From NCBI GenBank assembly GCA_934541105.1, contig CAKTDA010000006.1, positions 186,001-250,000 of the forward strand: a stretch of DNA of 64,000 nucleotides, given 5' to 3'. Numbering within the stretch: the stretch's first letter is position 1; the number at the start of each line of letters is the position of its first letter. This document shows, in pieces, positions 15,608 through 26,836 of this stretch. The notes beneath the pieces were generated by a model. It was not told the origin of the DNA. It was given only the letters and a program-made list of their open reading frames with translations, and did not search any database. The position numbers and the translations under genes were made by a program. The stretch is from an uncultured Luteitalea sp. (GTDB lineage Bacteria; Acidobacteriota; Vicinamibacteria; Vicinamibacterales; Vicinamibacteraceae).

Positions 15608-16852
15608 GTGGATCGTCCCCTCGACACAGCCATCCGCAGGCGCGCACAAGCAAGGCGCTGGCTGCCGCTCACCGTCGTCCTCGTCGTGATCACGTCCGCG
15701 CTCGTCTGGGGTGCCGACCTCCTGCGCCCGACGGTCCGCCGCAGCCAGGTCCGGACGGCGCGCGTCGAGAGCGGACCGCTCGAAGCCTCGCTCACCGCAT
15801 CCGGCACGGTCGTGCCCGCCGTCGAACACGTCATCTCCAGCCCCATCGACGCGCGCGTGCTCGCGGTGCTCCGGCGTGTCGGCGACCAGCTGGGACGTGG
15901 CGACGCCATCGTGCGGCTCGACACGAGCGACTCGGAGCTCGAGGCCGAGAAGCTGCGCCAGAACATCGCGCTCAAGGGCAACGAGCAGGCGCGCATGCGC
16001 CTCACGCTCCAGGCTCAGCTCATCGAGCTCGACGGACAGATCAAGTCGAAGGACCTCGAACTGCAGGCCCTGCGTGCGGCCCTCGCCAGCAACACCGCCC
16101 TTGCGAAGGAAGGCCTCGTCTCGCAGGAGGCGCTGCGGGAGTCGGAGCTGAAGGCCGCGCAGGCCGACGTCGATCTCGCGCGCCTGAAGCAGAGCCGCGT
16201 CAACGCCGAGGCCACCAACCGCGCCCAGCTCGAGGGCCTGTCGCTCGAGCTGCAGTCATTGCGCGCCGAGGACGCGCAGCAGCAGCGGCTGCTCGACCTC
16301 ACCACGACCAAGAGCGACCGCGACGGCGTGCTGACGTTCGTCCAGGACGAAGAGGGCGCGCTCGTGCGCAAGGGCGACGTCGTCGCGCGCGTCGCCGATC
16401 TCTCGGCGTTCCGCGTCGAGGCGACGACGTCCGACGTCAACGCGGCGCGCGTCTCGGTCGGGCAGCCGGTGTCGGTGCGCCTCGACGACCGCGTCACCAC
16501 GGGCCGCGTCAGCATCGTCGAACCGCAGATGCAGAACGGTGCGCTGCGCTTCGAGGTCACGCTCGACGAGCCCGACGCCGCGTGGCTGCGTTCGAACCTG
16601 CGCGTGGACGTGCAGGTCGTCACCGATCGGAAGTCGCGCGTGCTGCGCGTGGCACGCGGCCCGTTCGCGCAGGGCGGCGGCGCGCAGCACGTGTTCGTGC
16701 TGCGGGCCGATCGCGCCTACCGCACACCCGTCCGCCTCGGCGTGTCGAACTTCGACTATTTCGAGGTCGTGGACGGCCTGTCCGAAGGCGACGAGATCAT
16801 CGCGTCCGACATGCGCGACTACGAAAGCACGCCCGAGGTCCGCGTGAGGTAG
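15608..16852 (+). CDS. HlyD/MacA-like periplasmic adaptor subunit
   Basis: 414-residue inner-membrane-anchored adaptor. One transmembrane segment (about 18-38) precedes a barrel-sandwich domain (GTVVPAVEHVISSPIDARVLAV), a long alpha-helical hairpin (about 95-220, LRQNIALKGNEQ to LRAEDAQQQRL) and a beta-barrel plus membrane-proximal domain. It bridges the ABC permease to an outer-membrane channel. The GTG start is the only good in-frame choice; AGGGG lies just upstream but would fall outside the transcript from the sigma54 promoter. First gene of the operon. Confidence 0.9.
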   Translation: MDRPLDTAIRRRAQARRWLPLTVVLVVITSALVWGADLLRPTVRRSQVRTARVESGPLEASLTASGTVVPAVEHVISSPIDARVLAVLRRVGDQLGRGDAIVRLDTSDSELEAEKLRQNIALKGNEQARMRLTLQAQLIELDGQIKSKDLELQALRAALASNTALAKEGLVSQEALRESELKAAQADVDLARLKQSRVNAEATNRAQLEGLSLELQSLRAEDAQQQRLLDLTTTKSDRDGVLTFVQDEEGALVRKGDVVARVADLSAFRVEATTSDVNAARVSVGQPVSVRLDDRVTTGRVSIVEPQMQNGALRFEVTLDEPDAAWLRSNLRVDVQVVTDRKSRVLRVARGPFAQGGGAQHVFVLRADRAYRTPVRLGVSNFDYFEVVDGLSEGDEIIASDMRDYESTPEVRVR

Positions 16853-16860
16853 TACGCGTT

Positions 16861-16917
16861 CCCCGAACGCCCGAATCCCGAATCCCGTATCCCGAGCCCC
16901 AAGTCCCGAGTCCCGAC
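16861..16917. repeat. Heptamer array, about eight units, abutting a start codon
   Basis: CCCCGAA, an 8-nt variant, TCCCGAA, TCCCGTA, TCCCGAG, CCCCAAG, TCCCGAG and TCCCGAC fill nearly the whole space between the adaptor stop and the ATPase ATG. The last unit touches the ATG, leaving no Shine-Dalgarno sequence. Confidence 0.88.
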
Positions 16918-17580
<663 letters not shown>

Positions 17581-17587
17581 GGCGGCG

Positions 17588-18829
17588 ATGCTGAAGAACT
17601 ACCTCACGCTCGCCTGGAAGGTCCTGCAGCGCCGCAAGGTCTTCACCGCGATCAGCCTCTTCGGCACGAGCTTCACGCTCGTGGTCCTGACCGTGGCCGT
17701 GGCGCTCTTCGACCATGCCCTCTCGCCGACGCAGCCCGAGGTGAACCTGCAGCGGACGCTCGTGATGGAACGCGCGCGCATCCAGGGCGGGGGCAGCACG
17801 TGGCAGAGTCCCCCGGGCTACCGGCTGATCAACGACTATGCGCGCACGTTGCCCGGCGTCGAGTTGATGACGGTGCAGACGGAAGGCTCCGCCGCGACGT
17901 CGTACCTCGACGGCCGCAGGATCGAGTCCACGCTCAAGCACACCGACGCGAACTTCTGGAAGCTCTATCAGTTCACGTTCCTCGAGGGGTCGCCCTACGT
18001 GGATGCCGACGTGAGCAGCGCACGCCTCGTCCTGGTCATCAACGAGACGAGCCGCGCGCGCTTCTTCGAGGGCACCCCGGCTGTCGGCCGCTACATCGAT
18101 GCCGATGGCCAGCGGTTCCAGGTGATTGGCGTTGTCGAGGACGTGCCGTCGCTTCGCATCCCGTCGGCCGACCTCTACGCGCCGCTGACGACCCAGAAGT
18201 CGAAGGGCTGGGAAGAGGAGTATCTCGGCAACTTCCGGCCGGCATTCCTGCTGGCGCCAGGGGTCCGGCCCGAAGACGTGCGGGCAGAATTCCAGGCGCG
18301 GATGGCCACGTGGAAGGCACCGGCCGATACGCAGTGGAAGACGCTCCAGGCATCGCTCGAGACGCGGTTCGAGGCCATGTCGCGCAGCCTCTATCCCGGC
18401 AACACCGACTTCAGCCGCACGTACGGCGGCTTCGGCGTGCTCGTGCTGACGCTTGCCGCGCTCGTGTTCATGGCACTGCCGGCCATCAACCTCGTGAACC
18501 TGAACGTGAGCCGCATCATGGAACGCGCCTCGGAGATCGGCGTCCGCAAGGCCTTCGGTGCGTCGAGCCGCACGCTCGTCGTGCAGTTCGTCGTGGAGAA
18601 CCTGGCGCTGACCGTCATCGGCGGGCTGCTCGGCTTCGTGCTCGCCGGGTTCGTGCTGCGCGCCATCAACGAGAGCGGCGTGATCCCGTACGCGGAACTC
18701 GCACTGAACGGGCGCATCTTCCTCTGGGGACTCGCGCTGTCGGTCGCCTTCGGCCTGCTGTCGGGCGTCTATCCCGCCTGGCGCATGTCACGCGTCCATC
18801 CGGTGGTCGCACTCAAGGGAACGAGGTAG
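17588..18829 (+). CDS. ABC transporter permease, MacB/FtsX type (first)
   Basis: 413-residue permease. It has an N-terminal transmembrane helix (about 17-42), a large periplasmic MacB-like domain (about 45-275) and three C-terminal helices. The FtsX region contains ALPAINLVNLNVSRIMERASEIGVRKAFGAS, the usual coupling segment. It starts 7 nt after the ATPase gene and is followed by a second permease 4 nt later; the two probably form a heterodimer, unlike E. coli MacB, which fuses ATPase and permease. Confidence 0.93.
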   Translation: MLKNYLTLAWKVLQRRKVFTAISLFGTSFTLVVLTVAVALFDHALSPTQPEVNLQRTLVMERARIQGGGSTWQSPPGYRLINDYARTLPGVELMTVQTEGSAATSYLDGRRIESTLKHTDANFWKLYQFTFLEGSPYVDADVSSARLVLVINETSRARFFEGTPAVGRYIDADGQRFQVIGVVEDVPSLRIPSADLYAPLTTQKSKGWEEEYLGNFRPAFLLAPGVRPEDVRAEFQARMATWKAPADTQWKTLQASLETRFEAMSRSLYPGNTDFSRTYGGFGVLVLTLAALVFMALPAINLVNLNVSRIMERASEIGVRKAFGASSRTLVVQFVVENLALTVIGGLLGFVLAGFVLRAINESGVIPYAELALNGRIFLWGLALSVAFGLLSGVYPAWRMSRVHPVVALKGTR

Positions 18830-18833
18830 GACC

Positions 18834-20132
<1,299 letters not shown>

Positions 20133-20180
20133 CCCGAACGGCCGGCCGACATCGGTCGGCCGTCGGCCTCCACCACGTCG

Positions 20181-21580
<1,400 letters not shown>

Positions 21581-21584
<4 letters not shown>

Positions 21585-22879
21585 CTCTCCGGCGCCTCTT
21601 CTACGGCTACCTGTTCCTGCTTCACGCCGTGCTGGCGTGGCTCGCCTGGCAGGTCGCCCGCGCCACGCCGTGGGCACTCGTGCTGCTGGAGGTCGGGCTG
21701 GTCGTCTCCGCGCTCGTGGGCGCCTGGCTGGTGGACCGCCTGCTCCGTGCGCATGCCCTCGTGAAGGAGAGCGCGCAACTGCTCGAAGAGAGCGACTACA
21801 CGACGCGATTCCGCCACACGGGCCAGGTCGAGATCGACCGCCTCATCGACGTCTACAACCGGATGGCCGACGCCCTGCGGACCGAACGCGTCCGCGTGCG
21901 GGAACAGCACCACTTCCTCCAGAGCCTGCTCGACGTGTCGCCGTCAGGGGCGGTCATCCTCGATCACGACGACCGCGTGGACTTCCTCAACCCGGCCGCC
22001 GCGCGCCTGCTCGGCGCCGACGTCGTGCCGGGCCTGCCGGCGGCAACGACAGGGACGACCCTGCACGAGGTGATCCGATCGCTGGAGCACGCGCCGGCGG
22101 CGCTCGTCACGCTCGCCGGCGGGCGGCGCGCCAAGGCGAGCCGCGGCACGTTCATGGACCGCGGCTTCAGCCGCACGTTCCTGCTCGTCGAGGAGCTGAC
22201 CGAGGAACTGCGCCAGGCCGAGAAGGCCGCGTACGAGAAGCTGATCCGGATGCTGTCGCACGAGGTGAACAACTCGGTTGCCGCTTCGAACTCGCTGCTC
22301 GCCTCGTGTCTCGTGCTCGCCGAGCAGGTGCCCGGCGAGGGGCGCACCGATCTCGAGGGCGCCCTGCACGTCGTCATGAACCGGACGACGCAGCTCGCGG
22401 CGTTCATGAAGGCCTTTGCCGACGTCGTGCGCCTGCCCGAGCCGCAGCTCGCAAGTTGTGACGTCCACGACCTGCTGCAGCACCTCTGCCGGCTCATGGC
22501 TGCCGACGCCGAACGACGCCGCATCACGATTGCCATGGATCTCGCGCCTGTGCCGCCCGTGCTGCTCGACCGCACGTTGATGGAGCAGGCGCTCGTGAAC
22601 ATCGTCAAGAACGCGATCGAGGCGGTGGATCACGAGGGGCGTGTCGTGCTGCGCGCTGGCACGTCGGCCGACAAGGCCTTCCTGCAGGTCGAGGACAGCG
22701 GGCCCGGCCTCGCGCCCGAAGTGCGGGCGCACCTGTTCACGCCGTTCTACAGCACGAAGGAATCAGGACAGGGCATCGGGCTCACCCTGGTGCAGGAGAT
22801 CCTGGCGCGGCACGGGTTCCCGTTCACGCTCGACGGCCCGGATGGCGGACCGACACGCTTCACGATCTGGTTCGACTGA
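21581..22879 (+). CDS. NtrY-like sensor histidine kinase
   Basis: 432-residue kinase with two close N-terminal transmembrane helices (about 8-24 and 30-50) and almost no periplasmic loop, so it senses in the membrane or cytoplasm. A HAMP-like and a PAS region follow (LLDVSPSGAVILDHDDRVDFLN). The H-box reads MLSHEVNNSVAASNSL, where most kinases have HEIxNPL, and the HATPase domain has LVNIVKNAIEAV, DSGPGL and GQGIGLTLV. The upstream reading frame is open; the GTG at 21581 overlapping the regulator stop gives the expected membrane start. Confidence 0.9.
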
Positions 22880-23359
22880 TCACGAGAGCGGCAGCATCGC
22901 CCGCAGCCGCGAGTCGCGCAGCCACAGGCCCAGCCAGAGCAGGACGCCCAGGTACACCGGGAACAGGATGTGCGTCGCCCAGGGGTTGCCGAGCCTCACG
23001 TGCGTGGCCACCGCACCGCCGAGGTACCCGGTCCAGAGGATGGCGCCGAGGACCGACGTGCGGCGGGCGAGGTAGAGCCCCAGGCACGCGAGCTGGACGA
23101 GCCCGAGCGGCAGCACCACGCTGGCGGGATAGCCGAGCTGCGTGGTGCCTTCGATCACCGGCCCCACACGCAGCAGCTTGCCCGTGAGGTCCATCGCGAG
23201 GAACAGCACCGGCAGCGCGCTGACGACGAGGCCGGCGCGCCGCGCGCGCGAGGAGATGGGAACGGGACGTGTGGCCAGCGCCGCATCGGCCGTGGCCACC
23301 GAGCGGAGGATGTAGGACGAGAGGCTGCTGGGGCTTGCGACGGTTGTCTCTTCGGTCAT
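22880..23359 (-). CDS. DoxX-like small membrane protein
   Basis: 159-residue integral membrane protein with about four helices, from LVVSALPVLFLAMDLTGKLL to ILFPVYLGVLLWLGLWL. The segment LGLVQLACLGLYLARRTSVLGAILWTGYLGGA matches the DoxX-like family pattern. The ATG at 23359 is preceded by GGAGA. It is convergent with the NtrY-like kinase, their ends touching. Biochemical role unknown. Confidence 0.78.
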   Translation of the reverse strand: MTEETTVASPSSLSSYILRSVATADAALATRPVPISSRARRAGLVVSALPVLFLAMDLTGKLLRVGPVIEGTTQLGYPASVVLPLGLVQLACLGLYLARRTSVLGAILWTGYLGGAVATHVRLGNPWATHILFPVYLGVLLWLGLWLRDSRLRAMLPLS

Positions 23360-23462
23360 CGGGCGTCTCCTTGCGTTCTGCCGGATAGACAGCGCAGGGA
23401 GGACCGATTCATCGGTGGAGGTTTGACAGCCGCTCATCCCCGAACCGGAGGAGAATCCCCCC

Positions 23463-23807
23463 ATGACCGCCGATACCTACCGATCGCTCGTGCTCGAGCT
23501 CGAGGGCGCCGAGGAAGGCGCGCACATGGGACACCCCGATTTCCGTGTGAACGGCCGCATCTTCGCGACGCTGCTCACTGCCGATCGCGGCACCATCATG
23601 CTCACGCCCGAGGAGCAGGCTGCCGTCATGGCAGACGCCCCGGACGTGTTCACGCCGGCCCCCGGCGCGTGGGGCCGACAGGGTGCCACGAGCGTCGCGC
23701 TTGCGGCCGCACGCGGCCCCGAGGTCCGGGGCGCGCTGCTGCTCGCGTGGGAACGCATCCGCGTGATGCCGCCGCCGCGCCGCCGGACGCCATCGCGTCG
23801 AGGTTAG
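23463..23807 (+). CDS. MmcQ/YjbR family protein
   Basis: 114-residue cytoplasmic protein. The pattern HPDFRVNGRIFATL followed by MLTPEEQAAVM and WGRQGATSVAL is that of the MmcQ/YjbR fold, often described as DNA-binding-like but without a settled function. GGAGGAG lies upstream of the ATG. The C-terminus is Arg/Pro-rich. Monocistronic. Confidence 0.82.
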   Translation: MTADTYRSLVLELEGAEEGAHMGHPDFRVNGRIFATLLTADRGTIMLTPEEQAAVMADAPDVFTPAPGAWGRQGATSVALAAARGPEVRGALLLAWERIRVMPPPRRRTPSRRG

Positions 23808-23820
23808 GCGTCGGCGGCAG

Positions 23821-23826
23821 TATCCT
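23821..23826 (+). promoter_or_regulatory. Candidate -10 box for uxaC, close to the start codon
   Basis: TATCCT ends 9 nt before the uxaC ATG, and no ribosome-binding sequence lies between. The message would have at most a few untranslated bases. No -35 box was recognised. Confidence 0.4.
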
Positions 23827-23835
23827 GTTGCACCC

Positions 23836-25233
23836 ATGCTGCATCCGCATCGCTACTTCGACCCGGATCCCGCCACGCGCCGCATCGCGATCGACCTGCA
23901 CACCCGCGTCGAGACGATGCCCCTCGTCTGTCCGCACGGCCACGTGGAGCCGCGGCTGCTCGCCGCCAACGAGCCGTTCCCCGATCCGGCATCCCTGCTC
24001 GTCATCCCCGATCACTACGTGACGCGCATGCTGTACTCGCAGGGGATCGCGCTCGAGCGCCTCGGGATTCCGACGCGCGACGGCACGGACGTCGAGACCG
24101 ACCCGCGCCGCATCTGGTCGCTCTTCGCCGAGCACTTCTACCTGTTCCGCGGCACGCCGACCGGGGGCTGGCTGACGCACGAGCTCTCGGGCGTCTTCGG
24201 CGTGGACGAGCCGCTCAACGGCATGAACGCGACGGCCATCTACGACCACATCGAGGACTGCCTCTCGAAGCCGGAGTTCCTGCCGCGCGCGTTGTACGAG
24301 CGGTTCGGCATCGAGGTGCTGTGCACGACCGATGCGGCCGGCGACACGCTCGAACATCACAAGGCGATGCGCGCCGAGGGCTGGGGCAACGTGCGGCCGA
24401 CCTTCAGGCCCGACATGGCGGTGACCCTGTCGCACCCGTCCTGGCGCGCCGAGATCGACCGCATCGGCGCGCTCACCGGCGAGTCGATGACGACGTACGC
24501 GTCGTTCATCAAGGCCCTCGAATCGCGACGGGCCTTCTTCAAGCAGATGGGCGCCACGGCCACCGACCATGCGGTTGCCGTGCCCTACACCGAACGGCTC
24601 GACGACAGCGAGGCATCGGCCATCTACGATCGCGCGCTCGCCGGCAGGGGCAGCGAGGCGGACTCGGTCCGTTTCGGCGCGCACATGCTGATGGAGCTGG
24701 CCCGCATGAGCGTCGAGGACGGCCTCGTGATGCAGCTGCACCCGGGCAGCTTCCGCAATCACAACGTCGCCCTCTTCCGGCGGTTCGGGCCCGATCGCGG
24801 CGGCGACATTCCGCTGGCCACCGAGTACACGCGCAACCTGCACGCGCTGCTCAACGCCTACGGCAACGCGCCGCGCTTCACGCTCGTCCTGTTCACGCTC
24901 GACGAGACGACATACAGCCGCGAGCTGGCGCCGCTTGCCGGCCACTACCCGGCCGTCGTCCTCGGCCCGCCGTGGTGGTTCCACGACAGCGTCGAGGGGA
25001 TGCTGCGCTTCCGCCACATGGCCACCGAGACCGCCGGGTTCTACAACACCGCGGGCTTCAACGACGACACGCGCGCCTTCCCGTCGATTCCCGCCCGCCA
25101 CGACGTCGCACGGCGAGTCGATGCCACGTTCCTCGCACAGCTCGTCACACGCCACGTCATCGAAGAAGCCGACGCCCACCAGATCATCGTGGACCTCACG
25201 CAGCGCCTCGTGAAGAAGGTGTACCACTTCTGA
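23836..25233 (+). CDS. uxaC: Glucuronate/galacturonate isomerase
   Basis: 465-residue cytoplasmic enzyme of the amidohydrolase superfamily that converts D-glucuronate to D-fructuronate (and galacturonate to tagaturonate). Family landmarks are the N-terminal CPHGHVEPR metal motif, LTHELSGVFG, TTDAAGDTLEHHKAMR, MQLHPGSFRNHN and the C-terminal VLGPPWWFHDSVEGMLRFR. Length is that of UxaC. No other uronate catabolic gene is next to it. Its stop codon lies inside a small heptamer array. Confidence 0.95.
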   Translation: MLHPHRYFDPDPATRRIAIDLHTRVETMPLVCPHGHVEPRLLAANEPFPDPASLLVIPDHYVTRMLYSQGIALERLGIPTRDGTDVETDPRRIWSLFAEHFYLFRGTPTGGWLTHELSGVFGVDEPLNGMNATAIYDHIEDCLSKPEFLPRALYERFGIEVLCTTDAAGDTLEHHKAMRAEGWGNVRPTFRPDMAVTLSHPSWRAEIDRIGALTGESMTTYASFIKALESRRAFFKQMGATATDHAVAVPYTERLDDSEASAIYDRALAGRGSEADSVRFGAHMLMELARMSVEDGLVMQLHPGSFRNHNVALFRRFGPDRGGDIPLATEYTRNLHALLNAYGNAPRFTLVLFTLDETTYSRELAPLAGHYPAVVLGPPWWFHDSVEGMLRFRHMATETAGFYNTAGFNDDTRAFPSIPARHDVARRVDATFLAQLVTRHVIEEADAHQIIVDLTQRLVKKVYHF

Positions 25234-25260
25234 CTTCGACCTTCAGACTTCCGACTTTCA
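25226..25260. repeat. Heptamer array of a second family, five units, joining two stop codons
   Basis: ACTTCTG, ACTTCGA, CCTTCAG, ACTTCCG and ACTTTCA occupy the junction of two convergent genes. The first unit carries the uxaC TGA and the last carries the reverse-strand TGA of the glycosyltransferase. Confidence 0.75.
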
Positions 25261-26523
25261 GAAAAGGGGGTGTACGTTCACGAACAGCGCGAGGCACAGC
25301 GCGTAGAACGCGGCGCTGAGGCCGAGGGCGACCATGCGGATGGTCGGCTGCCCGATCGTCGCGGCGAGGATCGCCATCGGAAAGAACACCGACGTGTACC
25401 GACCGAGCCCTTCGTACTGCCCTGACGAGAGGGGCAGCATGAGGTTGGCGACCATGAAGAGCGCGTAGGCGGTACCGAGCTGCCACCACACGAGCGGCAC
25501 GAGGCAGAGCGCAAGCACGGCGGCAAGGCCGTTCAGGGTGTCGTACGGTGCCATCGGCCCGTGAACCAGGTAGTGATACGGCTGGGTCACGAGCCGCGTG
25601 ACGAGCTCGTGCAGGGCGGTGAGCGGCGTGCCCCCCGGGTGGTAGTCCCACCGGCGGATGCTGTCGATGAACTCCAGCGGGTTGCCGCTCAGGGCATAGC
25701 AGTACGCGCTGTAGCCCACGAGCCCGAGCGGGACGACGGCAAGGGCTGCGAGGGGTGCCGCCCAGCCCTGCCGGTGCGTGCGCACGTGACGCCACACGAG
25801 CCAGGCAAGCGCCGGCAGCAGCAGGATCCCGTTGACCCGCGTGATGCAGGCAACGAGGCCGCCCGCCGCACCGAGCGCCCAGTTCCGCGTCCGGAACCCG
25901 TAGAAGGCCACGAGCACCGACAGCAGGAACAGGCTCTCCGAGTACACGACGCCGAAGAAGAACGCGAACGGATACAGCAGCGCGAAGGCGGTCGCGCGTT
26001 CGGCGGCTTCGTCGTCGAGGTCGAGTCGTGCCAGACGGAACAGCATGAGCATGGCCGCGATCGACGCGACCCACGACACCGCGATGCCGCCGAAGTAGAA
26101 ATCAGCGGGTTTGCCCCCGAGCATCTTCCCGGCCACCCGCATCGTCATCGGGTAGGCCGGCGGGAACGCGAGGTTGTTGCGTCCGCCCTCGACCCACTCG
26201 TAGCCGTTCCTGGCGATGCCGTGGTACCAGCCCGAGTCGTAGCGGGCGAAGCTGTCCCAGAACGCGTGGCGATGCCGGTAGACGCCAAACCCCTGGTCCT
26301 GGTACGCCGGAATCGTGACGTTCGCGAAGAAGGCCAGCACCGCCGTGGCAAGCCGCACGGCAATCGCGATGGTCACGATCCGGGGGACCGGTCCGCGGAG
26401 CCAGGCGACGATCGACGGCCATGCTGCCGCCACGACGGGCCGGGCCCGACGCAGGAGCCTGGCTGGAAGGGTTCGGAGATCCACGAGGAGGTAATGGACT
26501 GAGCTTGCGTCCCGAGAATACAT
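25258..26523 (-). CDS. Multi-pass membrane mannosyltransferase-like protein (PIG-V/GT-C type)
   Basis: 421-residue inner-membrane protein with about ten helices. The early loop FWDSFARYDSGWYHGIARNGY, with a conserved acidic residue, and FPPAYPMTMR are the hallmark of PIG-V-like GT-C glycosyltransferases, which use polyprenyl-phosphate sugars outside the membrane. The ATG at 26523 follows a GGGGG stretch. Acceptor unknown; a cell-surface glycan is likely. Confidence 0.82.
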   Translation of the reverse strand: MYSRDASSVHYLLVDLRTLPARLLRRARPVVAAAWPSIVAWLRGPVPRIVTIAIAVRLATAVLAFFANVTIPAYQDQGFGVYRHRHAFWDSFARYDSGWYHGIARNGYEWVEGGRNNLAFPPAYPMTMRVAGKMLGGKPADFYFGGIAVSWVASIAAMLMLFRLARLDLDDEAAERATAFALLYPFAFFFGVVYSESLFLLSVLVAFYGFRTRNWALGAAGGLVACITRVNGILLLPALAWLVWRHVRTHRQGWAAPLAALAVVPLGLVGYSAYCYALSGNPLEFIDSIRRWDYHPGGTPLTALHELVTRLVTQPYHYLVHGPMAPYDTLNGLAAVLALCLVPLVWWQLGTAYALFMVANLMLPLSSGQYEGLGRYTSVFFPMAILAATIGQPTIRMVALGLSAAFYALCLALFVNVHPLF

Positions 26524-26565
26524 CAGCTGGCCCCCGCCTGCCGCGGCTGTGCTACTACTTTGAGG

Positions 26566-26793
26566 ATGGCCACCCGCAAGGACGCAGGGCTCGCCGCGGT
26601 GCTGAGCATCGTGATTCCCGGAGTGGGCCAGATCTACAACGGCGACTTCCTGCGCGGCATCTTCTGGCTGATCGTCACGCCGGGTTTCTGGATCGGCAGC
26701 GGCGGCCTCCTCGGCTGGATCTGTCACGTCATCGCGGCGTGGACGGCCCACCGGCGCGCCCACTGGCACAACCGCCGGCTCGCTACGGCCTGA
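26566..26793 (+). CDS. Small TM2-like membrane protein
   Basis: 75-residue protein: a short basic N-terminus (ATRKDAG), then LSIVIPGVGQIYNGDFLRGIFWLIV, a pattern shared by TM2-domain and related small membrane proteins, and a second hydrophobic helix (LGWICHVIAAW) with a His/Arg-rich tail. A TACTTT sequence and GAGG lie directly before the ATG. A TTG two codons upstream is also in frame. Function unknown. Confidence 0.72.
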   Translation: MATRKDAGLAAVLSIVIPGVGQIYNGDFLRGIFWLIVTPGFWIGSGGLLGWICHVIAAWTAHRRAHWHNRRLATA

Positions 26794-26836
26794 TGCGCGG
26801 CGTGCGGACCCTCATCCACGCCCGGAGGACCCACCC

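Noticed and set aside
12484..16005. An 1173-codon minus-strand frame that includes the plastocyanin-like protein
   Set aside because: Only the last 220 codons are meaningful; the rest runs across another gene on the same strand and a convincing gene on the other strand.
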